Source: Caballeronia sp. Lep1P3 (GTDB lineage Bacteria; Pseudomonadota; Gammaproteobacteria; Burkholderiales; Burkholderiaceae). From it: a stretch of DNA of 64,000 nucleotides. A program made the translations under genes and the position numbers. The stretch is from contig NZ_CP084265.1 in assembly GCF_022879595.1 (NCBI RefSeq), positions 930,001 through 994,000 of the forward strand. The letters are read 5' to 3'. Positions 10,445-19,814 of the stretch are shown one piece after another. The first letter of the stretch is position 1, and every line of letters begins with the position of its first letter. The notes beneath the pieces were generated by a model. That model did no database searches. It saw nothing but the letters and a program-made list of their open reading frames with translations, and was not told where the DNA came from.

Positions 10445-10525
10445 TCGGCGTATCGGTAGCGACAGTCATCCGCGCTTGCGCGCAGACACCGTCGCAACGT
10501 CCGGCCACGAGGCAATCGACCAGAG

Positions 10526-10552
10526 AAGCACCCTTCGGGGTGCTTTTTTTTC
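10526..10552 (+). terminator. Rho-independent terminator after ihfB
   Basis: AAGCACCC (10526-10533) pairs with GGGTGCTT (10538-10545) around a TTCG tetraloop, followed by a T run. It is a textbook terminator for the rpsA-ihfB unit. Confidence 0.92.
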
Positions 10553-10734
10553 GTCCGGCGCGCGCGGGTTTCTCGCGCGGACGTTCGGTAGCGCACACAG
10601 GCCCGGGCGCGTGGGGCCAGGTCGGTGTCCCCGACCAAAGGCATCCATTACAATACCGGCACTTTCACCGGGTTATCACGTAGGCCCGACCGCGACGGGA
10701 AGGCCGCGGGGTGCACCGCTTTTGCGAGACCTAC

Positions 10735-11028
10735 ATGAAATTCATCGTTTGGCTGATCCGCGTTCTGGTGTTCGTGTTGCTGCTGGTCCTGGCGCTTGCC
10801 AACACGCAGACCGTCACACTGAATTTCCTCGCAGGTTACGCCTGGACCGCACCGCTGATTCTCATCGGTCTCGCGTTTTTCGTCGTGGGACTGGTTGCGG
10901 GGCTTGTCTCCGCCGTCCCCGCGCTGGTTCGCCTGCAGATGGAAAACGGGCGTCTGAAGCGCGAAGTGCGCGTCGCGCGCGAAGCGCCGGTCGTCAAGGA
11001 AGACCCGCCGATGCCGCCGCTCATCTGA
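10735..11028 (+). CDS. lapA: LapA family inner-membrane protein
   Basis: LapA partners LapB in controlling lipopolysaccharide synthesis. This 97-aa protein has two hydrophobic membrane segments (residues about 3-22, IVWLIRVLVFVLLLVLALA, and about 40-63, ILIGLAFFVVGLVAGLVSA). A charged helix rich in Arg and Lys follows, which is the DUF1049/LapA layout. ATG 10735 (MKFIVWL) is preferred over the in-frame ATG at 10711, because the membrane segment then sits at the N-terminus. lapB follows 79 bp downstream, supporting the call. Confidence 0.9.
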   Translation: MKFIVWLIRVLVFVLLLVLALANTQTVTLNFLAGYAWTAPLILIGLAFFVVGLVAGLVSAVPALVRLQMENGRLKREVRVAREAPVVKEDPPMPPLI

Positions 11029-11107
11029 CGCGCGTGTTCGGACAGCCGTCCGCGCGCTCACTGGCTGCCCGAAAGCAGACACCTAACCGACTCAACGACA
11101 ATAACGC

Positions 11108-12283
11108 ATGGATCTCGACTTCTGGTGGCTGCTCGTCATCCCCGTGGCCTTCGCGCTCGGCTGGATGGCATCGCGCTACGATCTGAAAACGCTGCTATCG
11201 GAGAATGCGAATCTGCCGCGCTCGTACTTTCGCGGCCTCAATTTTCTGCTGAACGAGCAACACGACAAGGCGATCGACGCGTTCATCGAAGTGGCCAAGC
11301 TCGATCCCGAAACAATCGAGCTTCACTTTGCGCTCGGCAATCTGTTTCGTCGGCGCGGGGAGACGGACCGCGCGATCCGCGTGCATCAAAACCTGTTGAG
11401 CCGCGCCGATCTGCCCGCCGCCGAACGCGATCACGCGCTCTACGAACTCGGTCAGGACTTTCTCAAGGCCGGACTGCTCGACCGCGCGGAGGAAACGTTC
11501 CGTTCCCTGGAAGCGGGCGAATACTCGCTCGGCGCACAGCGCGCGCTTCTCACCATTTACGAAATCGAGAAGGACTGGCCGAAGTCGATATCGACCGCGG
11601 AACGTATCGAAAAGATGGGCGCGCCGTCGCTGCATATGGAGATCGCGCATTTCCATTGCGAACTCGCGCAGGAAGCGTTGCAGCGCAAGAATCTGGACGA
11701 CGCGCGCGCCGAACTGAAGCTCGCGCTCGCGTCGAACCCGGACAACGTTCGCGCGACGATTCTCGCGGGCGATGTCGAAGTCGCCGCCGGAAACGTCGAA
11801 GCCGCGATCGGGGGCTGGAAGCGCGTCGAGGCGCAGAACGAAGCGTATTTGCCGCTCGTCGCCGAAAAGCTGATGAAGGCGTATGCCGCGCTCGGGCGCA
11901 AGGATGAAGGCGTGGACTTGCTGATCGATTACGCGACGCGTTATCCGTCGAACGATCTGCTCGATGTCGCCTATAAACACGTTCAGGAACTGCGCGGCCT
12001 CGACGCGGCGCACGCGCTCGCGCGCAGGCAAATGCAAAGCGCGCCGAACCTCGCGGGCATGACGCGCCTGCTCGAAGCGCAAGAAGCGACCGCCGAGGAA
12101 CCGCGCCGGGGCGAGCTCGAACTGATGAGGACGCTCGTCAGGCAGCGCACGAAAAATCTGCCGCGCTACACATGTCAAACGTGTGGATTCCGCGCGCGCC
12201 TATTCTATTGGCAATGCCCCGGCTGCAGCGGCTGGGAAACCTACGCGCCGCGACGCGTCGAACCCATCACGAGTTCAGTCTGA
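11108..12283 (+). CDS. lapB: Lipopolysaccharide assembly protein LapB (YciM)
   Basis: LapB is an inner-membrane TPR protein that, in E. coli, presents LpxC to FtsH for degradation and so limits LPS synthesis. The 391-aa protein (E. coli 389) has an N-terminal membrane anchor (LDFWWLLVIPVAFALGWM). Tandem tetratricopeptide repeats cover residues about 45-330. A C-terminal rubredoxin-like metal site has two CxxC pairs (CQTCGF and CPGCSGW, about residues 356-377). The anchor, TPRs and zinc ribbon together are diagnostic. The genes downstream (ugd, rfaE1, hldD) also serve LPS precursor synthesis. Confidence 0.96.
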   Translation: MDLDFWWLLVIPVAFALGWMASRYDLKTLLSENANLPRSYFRGLNFLLNEQHDKAIDAFIEVAKLDPETIELHFALGNLFRRRGETDRAIRVHQNLLSRADLPAAERDHALYELGQDFLKAGLLDRAEETFRSLEAGEYSLGAQRALLTIYEIEKDWPKSISTAERIEKMGAPSLHMEIAHFHCELAQEALQRKNLDDARAELKLALASNPDNVRATILAGDVEVAAGNVEAAIGGWKRVEAQNEAYLPLVAEKLMKAYAALGRKDEGVDLLIDYATRYPSNDLLDVAYKHVQELRGLDAAHALARRQMQSAPNLAGMTRLLEAQEATAEEPRRGELELMRTLVRQRTKNLPRYTCQTCGFRARLFYWQCPGCSGWETYAPRRVEPITSSV

Positions 12284-12355
12284 TCGCGCGCATTCGCGCG
12301 GGCGCACTGCTTCAGCATTCATCATCGCCGCACCCTTAGGAACCCACGGAGAGCT

Positions 12356-13759
12356 ATGAAAGTTACCATCGTCGGTACGGGTTACGTCGGTCTTGTGACC
12401 GGCGCGTGTCTGGCTGAAATCGGCAACGACGTTTTCTGCGTCGACGTCGATCCGCGCAAAATCGAAATTCTCAACAGCGGCGGCGTGCCGATTCACGAAC
12501 CCGGCCTCCAGGAAATGCTCAGGCGCACGCGCGCTGCCGGCCGCATCCAGTTCTCGACCGACGTGAAGGCGAGCGTCGAGCACGGCGACATCCAGTTCAT
12601 CGCGGTCGGTACGCCGCCCGACGAGGACGGCTCCGCGGACCTGCAATACGTGCTCGCGGCCGCGCGCAACATCGGCCGCCATGCGAACGGATTCAAGGTC
12701 GTCGTCGACAAATCCACGGTGCCCGTCGGCACGGCGCTGCAGGTCGCGCGCGTGCTCGACGAAGAACTGAAGTCGCGCGGGCTCGACCATTCGGACGCGC
12801 ACGGCTTCTCCGTCGTGTCGAACCCGGAGTTCCTGAAGGAAGGCGCGGCCGTCGACGATTTCATGCGTCCGGACCGGATCGTGATCGGCATCGACGACGA
12901 CGAGGCCGGCAATCGCGCGCGCGAGATGATGAAACGCCTCTACGCGCCGTTCAACCGCAATCACGAGCGCACGCTGTACATGGACGTGCGCTCCGCCGAA
13001 TTCACGAAATACGCCGCCAACGCGATGCTCGCGACGCGCATCTCGTTCATGAACGATCTCTCGAATCTCGCCGATGCCGTCGGCGCGGACATCGAATCCG
13101 TGCGTCGCGGAATCGGCTCGGACCCGCGCATCGGCTATCACTTTCTCTATGCGGGCTGCGGCTATGGCGGCTCGTGTTTCCCGAAGGACGTGCAGGCGCT
13201 CGTGCAGACGGCGCGCGAAAACGGGCATCGGCTGCGGATTCTCGAATCGGTCGAAGCCGTCAACAACGCGCAGAAGGAAGTGCTCGTCAACAAGATCGTC
13301 AAGCGCATGGGCGAGGACCTGCGCGGGCGCACGTTCGCCGTGTGGGGGCTCGCGTTCAAGCCGAATACCGACGACATGCGCGAGGCGTCGAGCCGGCGCC
13401 TCGTCTCCGCGCTGCTCGAACGCGGCGCGACGGTGCGCGCATACGATCCCGTCGCGATGCCGGAAGCCGAGCGCGTGTTCGCGCTCGATCTCGCGAACCG
13501 CGCGGACGACATGCGGCGTCTGCATCTCGTCGGCACGCAGCATGAAGCGCTGCGCGGCGCGGATGCGCTCGTCATCGTGACGGAGTGGAAGGAATTCAAG
13601 AGCCCGGACTTCGGGCACTTGAAGAGCGAACTGAAGATGCCGGTCATCTTCGACGGTCGCAATTTGTATGAACCCGAAGCGATGGCCGAATTAGGCATCG
13701 ATTATTTTGCAATAGGACGTCCCCATGTCGAACTCGACGGCAATGGCGGCCGGCAATAG
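12356..13759 (+). CDS. ugd: UDP-glucose 6-dehydrogenase
   Basis: Ugd oxidises UDP-glucose to UDP-glucuronate with NAD+, the precursor for exopolysaccharide sugars and, in Burkholderia, for L-Ara4N modification of lipid A. The 467-aa protein has the N-terminal Rossmann motif [20 protein letters not shown] and the [11 protein letters not shown] motif (about residues 158-168). The catalytic cysteine is in [11 protein letters not shown] (about residue 270). The C-terminal UDP-binding domain contains [21 protein letters not shown] ribosome site precedes ATG 12356. Its 3' end overlaps the start of rfaE1 by 35 bp, which suggests translational coupling. Confidence 0.97.
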   Translation: MKVTIVGTGYVGLVTGACLAEIGNDVFCVDVDPRKIEILNSGGVPIHEPGLQEMLRRTRAAGRIQFSTDVKASVEHGDIQFIAVGTPPDEDGSADLQYVLAAARNIGRHANGFKVVVDKSTVPVGTALQVARVLDEELKSRGLDHSDAHGFSVVSNPEFLKEGAAVDDFMRPDRIVIGIDDDEAGNRAREMMKRLYAPFNRNHERTLYMDVRSAEFTKYAANAMLATRISFMNDLSNLADAVGADIESVRRGIGSDPRIGYHFLYAGCGYGGSCFPKDVQALVQTARENGHRLRILESVEAVNNAQKEVLVNKIVKRMGEDLRGRTFAVWGLAFKPNTDDMREASSRRLVSALLERGATVRAYDPVAMPEAERVFALDLANRADDMRRLHLVGTQHEALRGADALVIVTEWKEFKSPDFGHLKSELKMPVIFDGRNLYEPEAMAELGIDYFAIGRPHVELDGNGGRQ

Positions 13760-14702
13760 CCCGGCCAGTATCCCAGTGGTGCCGCGCGCCCGCATTTGCG
13801 CGGCGCGCGTGCTCGTGGTCGGCGATGTGATGCTCGACCGCTACTGGTTCGGCGACGTGAACCGGATCTCGCCCGAAGCGCCCGTGCCCGTCGTGCACGT
13901 CCAGAAGAAAGAGGACCGTCTCGGCGGCGCGGCGAACGTCGCGCGCAACGCGGCGGCGCTCGGCGCACAGGCGGGCCTGCTGTGCGTCGTCGGGCACGAC
14001 GAGCCGGGCGAGCGCATCGTCGAATTGCTCGGCGAGAGCAAGGTCGCCGCGCATCTCGCGCGCGACCCCGAACTGCTCACGACCATCAAGCTGCGCGTGT
14101 TGTCGCGCCAGCAGCAACTGCTGCGCGTCGATTTCGAGAACACGCCGAATCACGAAGTGCTGCGCGTCTGCCTCGAACGCTTCGCCGAACTGCTGCCGCA
14201 GCACGACGTCATCCTGATGTCCGACTACGCGAAGGGCGGCCTCACGCACGTCACGCAGATGATCAGCGACGCACGCGAGGCCGGAAAGCCGGTGCTCGTC
14301 GATCCGAAGGGCGACGACTGGGAGCGCTATCGCGGCGCAACGCTCATCACGCCGAACCGCGCCGAACTGCGCGAAGTGATCGGCCAGTGGAAGTCCGAAG
14401 AAGACCTGCACGAGCGCGTCACGAAGCTGCGCGAGGAACTGGACTTCAGCGCGCTGCTGCTGACGCGATCCGAAGAGGGCATGACGCTCTTCAGCGACGG
14501 CCAGGTCCTGCACAATTCGGCCGAAGCGCGCGAAGTGTATGATGTCTCGGGCGCCGGCGACACCGTCATCGCGACGGTCGCGACCATGCTCGGCGCAGGC
14601 GTGCCGCTCGTCGATTCGATCGCGTATGCGAACCGTGCGGCCGGCATCGTCGTCGGCAAGCTCGGCACGGCAACCGTCGACTACAACGAACTCTTCGCCT
14701 GA
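13725..14702 (+). CDS. rfaE1: D-glycero-beta-D-manno-heptose-7-phosphate kinase
   Basis: This enzyme phosphorylates heptose-7-phosphate at O-1 in ADP-heptose synthesis for the LPS inner core. The 325-aa PfkB/ribokinase-fold protein has [15 protein letters not shown] (about residues 68-82) and the catalytic signature [14 protein letters not shown] (about residues 273-286). It corresponds to the kinase half of E. coli HldE only; the nucleotidyltransferase half is missing and must be a separate gene outside this window. The start is inside the ugd 3' end, with ATG 13725 and 13743 both in frame. hldD, a later enzyme of the same pathway, follows directly. Confidence 0.95.
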   Translation: MSNSTAMAAGNSPASIPVVPRARICAARVLVVGDVMLDRYWFGDVNRISPEAPVPVVHVQKKEDRLGGAANVARNAAALGAQAGLLCVVGHDEPGERIVELLGESKVAAHLARDPELLTTIKLRVLSRQQQLLRVDFENTPNHEVLRVCLERFAELLPQHDVILMSDYAKGGLTHVTQMISDAREAGKPVLVDPKGDDWERYRGATLITPNRAELREVIGQWKSEEDLHERVTKLREELDFSALLLTRSEEGMTLFSDGQVLHNSAEAREVYDVSGAGDTVIATVATMLGAGVPLVDSIAYANRAAGIVVGKLGTATVDYNELFA

Positions 14703-14724
14703 TCCTACCCCTTACCACTTCGCC

Positions 14725-15717
14725 ATGACTTTCATCGTTACCGGGGCGGCCGGCTTCATCGGCAGCAATATCGTCAAGGCGCTCAACGAGCGCGGCGAGC
14801 ATCGCGTGATCGCGGTGGACAACCTCACGCGCGCGGACAAGTTCAAGAATCTCGTCGATTGCGAGATCGACGATTATCTGGACAAAACCGAGTTCGTCGA
14901 ACGCTTTCGGCGCGGTGACTTCGGCAAGGTGCGCGCGGTCTTTCACGAAGGCGCCTGTTCGGACACGATGGAAACCGACGGCCGCTACATGATGGACAAC
15001 AACTTCCGCTACAGCCGGGACGTGATGGACATCTGTCTCGCGCAGGGCGCGCAGTTCCTGTATGCGTCGTCGGCGGCGACGTATGGCGGCTCGAGCCGTT
15101 TCGTCGAAGAGCGCGAAGTGGAAAAGCCGCTCAACGTCTACGGCTACTCGAAGTTCTTGTTCGATCAGATCGTGCGGCAGACGCTGCCGAAGGCGGGCAG
15201 CCAGATCGTCGGCTTCCGCTACTTCAACGTGTATGGGCCGCGCGAGACCCACAAGGGGCGCATGGCGTCGGTCGCGTTCCACAACTTCAACCAGTTCCGC
15301 GCGGAAGGCAAGGTCAAGCTCTTCGGCGAATACAACGGCTATGCGGCGGGCGAGCAGACGCGCGATTTCGTATCCGTCGAAGACGTGGTGAAGGTCAACC
15401 TGTACTTTCTCGATCATCCGGAAAAGTCGGGCATCTTCAACCTCGGCACGGGACGCGCGCAGCCGTTCAACGACATCGCATCGACGGTGGTGAATTCGCT
15501 GCGTGCGCTCGAGGGCGAGGCGGCGCTCTCGCTCGCCGAACTGGTGCAGCGCGGGCTGATCGAGTACGTTCCGTTTCCCGATGCGCTGCGCGGCAAGTAT
15601 CAGTGCTTCACGCAGGCGGACCAGACGCGCCTGCGCGCAGCCGGTTACGACGCGCCGTTTCTGACGGTTCAGGAAGGCGTCGATCGCTACGTGCATTGGC
15701 TATTCGGCCAGCTATAA
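14725..15717 (+). CDS. hldD: ADP-L-glycero-D-manno-heptose 6-epimerase
   Basis: HldD epimerises ADP-D-glycero-manno-heptose to the L-glycero form used in the LPS core. The 330-aa SDR-family protein has the NADP-binding [14 protein letters not shown] at the N-terminus, the YASSAATYG segment, and the catalytic YGYSK (about residue 140). The lid motif [17 protein letters not shown] is also present. The frame extends upstream, but ATG 14725 gives the expected start [11 protein letters not shown]. It is 22 bp downstream of rfaE1 and therefore probably in the same transcript. Confidence 0.96.
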   Translation: MTFIVTGAAGFIGSNIVKALNERGEHRVIAVDNLTRADKFKNLVDCEIDDYLDKTEFVERFRRGDFGKVRAVFHEGACSDTMETDGRYMMDNNFRYSRDVMDICLAQGAQFLYASSAATYGGSSRFVEEREVEKPLNVYGYSKFLFDQIVRQTLPKAGSQIVGFRYFNVYGPRETHKGRMASVAFHNFNQFRAEGKVKLFGEYNGYAAGEQTRDFVSVEDVVKVNLYFLDHPEKSGIFNLGTGRAQPFNDIASTVVNSLRALEGEAALSLAELVQRGLIEYVPFPDALRGKYQCFTQADQTRLRAAGYDAPFLTVQEGVDRYVHWLFGQL

Positions 15718-15791
15718 ACGCATTCGAAGTCTCTCTACACTGGGTCTCGCGGTCGGCACTGTTCGCCGGCCGGTTCTTCTGGAGACTCAGT

Positions 15792-16151
15792 ATGTTCAAG
15801 CAAGCCCTCTCAACGATCGTCGCGCTCGCGCTCACGCTTTCCATCGGCTCGGCGCTGGCGGCGGTCGACGTCAATACCGCCAATTCCGATGCGCTGCGCG
15901 GCATCAAGGGTATCGGCCCGGCGAAAGCGAAAGCCATTCTCGATGAACGTCAGGCGCACGGTCCCTTCAAGGACGCGGCCGATCTCGGCGCGCGCGTGAA
16001 GGGCATGGGCGGCAAGACCGTGCAGCGCCTCACGGCCGAAGGCTTAAGCATCGGCGCGTCGACGAAAACGGCTGCGGCGGCGCCGAGCGCCGTCGGCGCA
16101 ACGCCGGTCTCGTCGTCGCCCGGTTCGAAGCCGGTGGTCGTCAAGAAGTAA
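15792..16151 (+). CDS. ComEA-like helix-hairpin-helix DNA-binding protein
   Basis: This small secreted protein of 119 aa has a signal peptide (MFKQALSTIVALALTLSIGSALA) and a helix-hairpin-helix domain. The HhH region (VDVNTANSDALRGIKGIGPAKAKAILD, split by GIG) matches periplasmic ComEA proteins, which bind incoming double-stranded DNA during natural transformation. The tail is Ala/Ser/Thr/Pro/Val rich and ends in Lys-Lys. ATG 15792 is chosen because it places the signal peptide at the N-terminus; the frame runs on upstream into hldD. Whether it acts in competence here is not shown by context. Confidence 0.88.
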   Translation: MFKQALSTIVALALTLSIGSALAAVDVNTANSDALRGIKGIGPAKAKAILDERQAHGPFKDAADLGARVKGMGGKTVQRLTAEGLSIGASTKTAAAAPSAVGATPVSSSPGSKPVVVKK

Positions 16152-16219
16152 GCGGTGCGGCGCCTCGCGCGCCGCCACGACGGGTTTCTTCGCTCCTTCA
16201 GCCTCAGCATGATTTGGCT

Positions 16220-16247
16220 CCCGCAGTGTTTTCGCTGCGGGTTTTTT
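16220..16247 (+). terminator. Terminator after the comEA-like gene
   Basis: The stem CCCGCAG (16220-16226) pairs with CTGCGGG (16235-16241) and is followed by TTTTTT. It ends the transcript of the ComEA-like gene, before cysM. Confidence 0.85.
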
Positions 16248-16386
16248 GCGCTGCGGCACGGTAGCCATCCGTGCATGAGGGGCGAGCGGCAGCCAAAAGA
16301 CCGGTGGGCTACAATCGATGAATCCCATATCAAAATCTCGCGACGGCTGCCCTTTGTGGTCTGCGGGAATCGAATCCGGTCCGCTT

Positions 16387-17289
16387 ATGGCTTACATGAC
16401 TATCGAAGACACGATCGGCAATACGCCGCTCGTGCAACTCGTCCGCGTCGTGGACGATGAAATCCGCAGCCGTAACAACGTGGTGCTCGGCAAGCTCGAA
16501 GGCAATAACCCGGCGGGCTCGGTGAAGGACCGCCCGGCATTGTCGATGATCAGGAAAGCTGAAGAGCGCGGGCGCATCAAGCCGGGCGACACGCTGATCG
16601 AGGCGACGAGCGGCAACACCGGCATCGCGCTCGCGATGGCGGCGGCCGTGCGCGGTTACAAGATGGTGCTCATCTTGCCGGAAGACCTGTCGATCGAACG
16701 GCGGCAGAGCATGGGCGCCTATGGCGCGCAGATCATTCTTACGCCGGTCACGGGTGGCATGGAGTACGCCCGCGATCTCGCGGATCAAATGCAGCGCGAT
16801 GGCCGCGGCATCATCCTCGATCAGTTCGCGAACCCGGACAATCCGCTTGCGCACTACGAAACCACGGGCCCGGAACTCTGGAATCAGACCGAAGGCCGCA
16901 TCACGCACTTCGTGTCGTCGATGGGCACGACCGGCACCATCATGGGCGTTTCGCAGTATCTGAAAGAGAAGAACGAGAAGATCGAGATCATCGGTGCGCA
17001 GCCGGAAGAAGGTTCGCGCATTCCGGGCATTCGTAAGTGGCCCGAGGCGTACATGCCGAAGATCTTCGATCGCAGCCGCGTGGACCGCACCGAAAACGTG
17101 AGTCAGGCCGCGTCGGAGGCGATGGCGCGCAGACTCGCATCGGTGGAAGGCATTTTCGCGGGGATTTCGTCGGGCGGCGCGTGCGAAGTGGCGCTGCGCG
17201 TCGCGCGTCAGGTCGAGAACGCGACCATCGTCTTCGTCGTATGCGACCGTGGCGACCGCTATCTGTCGACGGGCGTGTTTCCCGCCTGA
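16387..17289 (+). CDS. cysM: Cysteine synthase B
   Basis: CysM is a PLP-dependent O-acetylserine sulfhydrylase that makes cysteine from O-acetylserine and sulfide or thiosulfate. The 300-aa protein has the PLP lysine in NPAGSVKDRPALSMI (about residue 44) and the substrate loop TSGNTGIALAMAAAVRG. The phosphate-binding glycine-rich turn is SSMGTTGTIMG. The FDRSRVDRTENVSQ segment and the compact length fit CysM more than CysK. ATG 16387 (MAYMTIEDTIGNTPL) is chosen by family fit. A symmetrical terminator lies directly after the stop. Confidence 0.94.
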   Translation: MAYMTIEDTIGNTPLVQLVRVVDDEIRSRNNVVLGKLEGNNPAGSVKDRPALSMIRKAEERGRIKPGDTLIEATSGNTGIALAMAAAVRGYKMVLILPEDLSIERRQSMGAYGAQIILTPVTGGMEYARDLADQMQRDGRGIILDQFANPDNPLAHYETTGPELWNQTEGRITHFVSSMGTTGTIMGVSQYLKEKNEKIEIIGAQPEEGSRIPGIRKWPEAYMPKIFDRSRVDRTENVSQAASEAMARRLASVEGIFAGISSGGACEVALRVARQVENATIVFVVCDRGDRYLSTGVFPA

Positions 17290-17306
17290 AACCAGCGCGC
17301 ATAAAG

Positions 17307-17345
17307 AAAAACCCCGGTTCGTCGTCTCGACCAACCGGGGTTTTT
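17307..17345. terminator. Bidirectional terminator between cysM and mltB
   Basis: AAAAACCCCGGTT (17307-17319) pairs with AACCGGGGTTTTT (17333-17345), a 13-bp stem that has an A/T tract on both sides. It serves both convergent genes. Confidence 0.92.
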
Positions 17346-17358
17346 CATGTGAGCGCTT

Positions 17359-18516
17359 TTATTGGACGGCGTCGCCCGCTGCCATGCGCGCCTTCACCGC
17401 CTCGCCCAGCTGATACACCGCGAGCGCATAGAAGAAGCTGCGGTTGTAGCGCGTGAGCACGTAGAAGTTCTTCAGGCCGAGCGTGTATTCGGTGGCGCGG
17501 CCGGGCGTCGGAAGATCGACGACGGTCAGCGGCGTGCCTGCCTCCGCGCCGATATTCAGACCCGGTTCGGTCAGCAGCATGCCGGCCTTCGTCAACTGCG
17601 CGAGCGACCAGTGCGGCTCCGGCTGACCATCGGCGGCGGCTTGCGCGATGCCCTGGCTGCCTTCGTCGCCCGCAATGCGCCACACGACCGGACGGCCCGG
17701 CTCCCAGCCGTTCTGCTTCAGATAATTGGCGACGCTGCCGATGGCGTCCGCCGGACTCGTGCGCAGATCGATGCGGCCGTTACCGTCGAAATCGACCGCA
17801 TACTGCACGATGCTGCTCGGCAGAAACTGCGGAATGCCGATGGCGCCGGTGTACGAGCCGAGCACGGTGGTCGGGTCGATCTGCGAATCGCGCGTCCACA
17901 CGAGCAGGTCTTCGAGATTCTTGCGGAACGTCGCCTGGCGCTCCGCGCGATTCGGCGTGTTCGGATAGTCGAACGTGAGCGTCGTCAGCGCGTCGAGCGC
18001 GCGAAAGTTGCCCATGTACCTGCCGTAGATGGTCTCCACGCCGATGATCCCGACGATCACCTCGGGCGGCACGCCGAATTGCGCGGACGCGCGCTGCAGC
18101 GCCGCCTGATTCGCGCGCCAGAACTTCACGCCCGCGTTGATGCGGACCGGCTCGATGAAACGCGACTGATACGCGCGCCAGTTCTTGAGCGACGGCGTGG
18201 GCGAGGGCAGCACGAGCTTCACCGCGGTCGCGGAGTAGCTCACGCGATTGAACAGATCGTGCAGCGCGGACGGATCGAAGTCATAGCGCGCGACCAGATC
18301 GTTGATGAACGCATCGACATTCGGATTGTTCGCGTAGCGCTGCGGCACGATCTCTTCTTCGAACACCTGCCCTTGCGGCGTCGCGGTCTGCGGCTGCTGC
18401 GACTGCCCAAAGGCGCTGTTGCCGGACAGCACGCCGATCGCGCAGAGAAGAGATGCGACGAACGCGCGCGTCAGCGGCCTGAAGGTGGAGTCGAGCGTGG
18501 CAAACTGAAATGTCAT
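17359..18516 (-). CDS. mltB: Lytic murein transglycosylase B
   Basis: MltB cleaves the MurNAc-GlcNAc bond of peptidoglycan with formation of 1,6-anhydroMurNAc. The frame is open for another 154 codons upstream, but that extension is repeat-coded. ATG at 18516 gives 385 aa, MTFQFATLDSTFRPL, then a hydrophobic signal segment (AFVASLLCAIGVLSGNSAFG). No lipobox cysteine is placed as in E. coli MltB, so it is probably a soluble periplasmic form. The catalytic Glu is in GIIGVETIYGRYMG (about residue 166). The SLT_2 motifs YTGAIGIPQFLPSS and DFDGNGRIDL are present. It converges on cysM and diverges from the deacetylase-like gene. Confidence 0.94.
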   Translation of the reverse strand: MTFQFATLDSTFRPLTRAFVASLLCAIGVLSGNSAFGQSQQPQTATPQGQVFEEEIVPQRYANNPNVDAFINDLVARYDFDPSALHDLFNRVSYSATAVKLVLPSPTPSLKNWRAYQSRFIEPVRINAGVKFWRANQAALQRASAQFGVPPEVIVGIIGVETIYGRYMGNFRALDALTTLTFDYPNTPNRAERQATFRKNLEDLLVWTRDSQIDPTTVLGSYTGAIGIPQFLPSSIVQYAVDFDGNGRIDLRTSPADAIGSVANYLKQNGWEPGRPVVWRIAGDEGSQGIAQAAADGQPEPHWSLAQLTKAGMLLTEPGLNIGAEAGTPLTVVDLPTPGRATEYTLGLKNFYVLTRYNRSFFYALAVYQLGEAVKARMAAGDAVQ

Positions 18517-18890
18517 AGTGTGCGTGATTGGGCGATATGGAGCGATGCCGGATGTCTTGCGCGCCGAGTGCCGCCGGGTGACATCGTGCGCAGCGCGTGC
18601 AACGACTCTCAGTGAACGCGATTGCCTGCAACAAGCCGGAAATCGTTCCCTGGAAGGCTGCCGCAGCGTCGGGGCAGTATAACCGACACCCCCGCCGACA
18701 CCCCCGCCGACACCCCCGCCGACACCCCGCCGACACCCCGCCGACGTCCCGCGCGCGCAAGCCCGATGCCCGCTGGCGGCGCGGGCGTGCAAAAGGGTGT
18801 GGTAACTTAACGTCAAATGCGCGGCGCGGGAATCGCGTATGACGAAAAACGACGAGACGAGCGCCGACGACAGCGGCACTGCGAGACACC
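18517..18890. other. Divergent intergenic region between mltB and the deacetylase-like gene
   Basis: This stretch of about 370 bp must hold promoters for both flanking genes. The tandem 12/11-bp repeat at 18683-18745 is the only strong structure I see. Open frames that cross it are repeat-driven and have no recognisable protein. Confidence 0.6.
18683..18745. repeat. Tandem 12-bp/11-bp C-rich repeat
   Basis: Three perfect copies of CCGACACCCCCG (18683, 18695, 18707) are followed by two 11-bp copies, CCGACACCCCG (18719, 18730), and a partial CCGAC. The 11-bp units differ by loss of one C. On the minus strand this gives five runs of 4-5 G separated by 7-nt loops (TGTCGGC), which meets the usual G-quadruplex pattern. 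It lies about 170-230 bp upstream of the mltB start. Confidence 0.95.
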
Positions 18891-19814
18891 ATGGCCACCG
18901 GCTTCTATTCCCACTCCGACTGCCTCCAGCACGACAACGGCCAGTGGCACCCCGAGTGCGCGGCGCGCCTTCAGGCAATCGAAGACCAGCTCATCGCGAG
19001 CCGCATCGATACGTTCATCGAACGTGAGGAAGCGCCGCTCGCCGATGAAGCCGACCTCGCGCGCGTGCACACGCAGGCCCATATCGACTACATCAAGAGC
19101 CGCACGCCCGAGCACGGACGAAGCGAGCTGGACCCGGATACGTCGATGTGCCCCGCTTCGTATCGCGCGGCGTTGCGCGCGGCGGGCGCGGCGATCGCGG
19201 CCACGGATGCCGTCATCGAGGGGCGCTACGACAACGCGTTCTGCAGCGTGCGTCCGCCCGGCCATCACGCGGAGCCGGCGCGCGCGATGGGCTTCTGTCT
19301 CTTCAACAACGTCGCGATCGCCGCGCGTCATGCGCTCGACGTGCACGGCCTTCAGCGTGTCGCCGTCATCGACTTCGACGTGCATCACGGCAACGGCACC
19401 GAGGCTGCCTTCACCGGCGACCCCCGCGTGCTGATGTGCAGCTTTTTCCAGCATCCGTTCTATCCGTTCAGCGGCGCGGACAGCCACGCCCCGAACATGG
19501 TCAACGTGCCGCTGCCGGCGCGCACCAAAGGCATGGCGGTGCGCGAAGTCATCGACATGTTGTGGCTGCCGCGCCTGGACGAATTCAAGCCGCAGATGCT
19601 GTTCGTCTCGGCGGGCTTCGACGCGCATCGCGAGGACGATCTCGGCAACATGGGTCTCGTGGAGGACGACTACGCGTGGATCACCGAGCAGATTCGCGCG
19701 GTGGCGGAGCGGCATGCGCAAGGGCGCATCGTGAGTTGTCTCGAAGGCGGATACAACCTGTCGGCGCTCGGGCGCAGCGTCGTCGCGCACCTGCGCGCGC
19801 TCGCGCAAATTTAA
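18891..19814 (+). CDS. Histone deacetylase family protein (zinc amidohydrolase)
   Basis: Bacterial members of this class II HDAC-like family hydrolyse acetylated polyamines or other acetyl-amides; the substrate here is not known. The 307-aa protein has the zinc-site and active-site motifs RPPGHHAEPARAMGFC (His-His dyad, about residues 122-137), DFDVHHGNGTE (zinc-binding Asp and His, about residues 163-173), and a later aspartate in SAGFDAHREDD (about residue 240). The catalytic machinery appears complete. The start MATGFYSHSDCLQHDNGQWHPE is typical. It converges on and overlaps the hydrolase gene at 19811 by 4 bp at the stop codons. Confidence 0.9.
   Translation: MATGFYSHSDCLQHDNGQWHPECAARLQAIEDQLIASRIDTFIEREEAPLADEADLARVHTQAHIDYIKSRTPEHGRSELDPDTSMCPASYRAALRAAGAAIAATDAVIEGRYDNAFCSVRPPGHHAEPARAMGFCLFNNVAIAARHALDVHGLQRVAVIDFDVHHGNGTEAAFTGDPRVLMCSFFQHPFYPFSGADSHAPNMVNVPLPARTKGMAVREVIDMLWLPRLDEFKPQMLFVSAGFDAHREDDLGNMGLVEDDYAWITEQIRAVAERHAQGRIVSCLEGGYNLSALGRSVVAHLRALAQI

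Noticed and set aside
18683..18745. The C-rich repeat considered as coding (Gly-Val-Gly-Gly-type repeat in an extended MltB N-terminus)
   Set aside because: The extension has no signal peptide at its own start, and the normal MltB start with signal peptide lies downstream at 18516.
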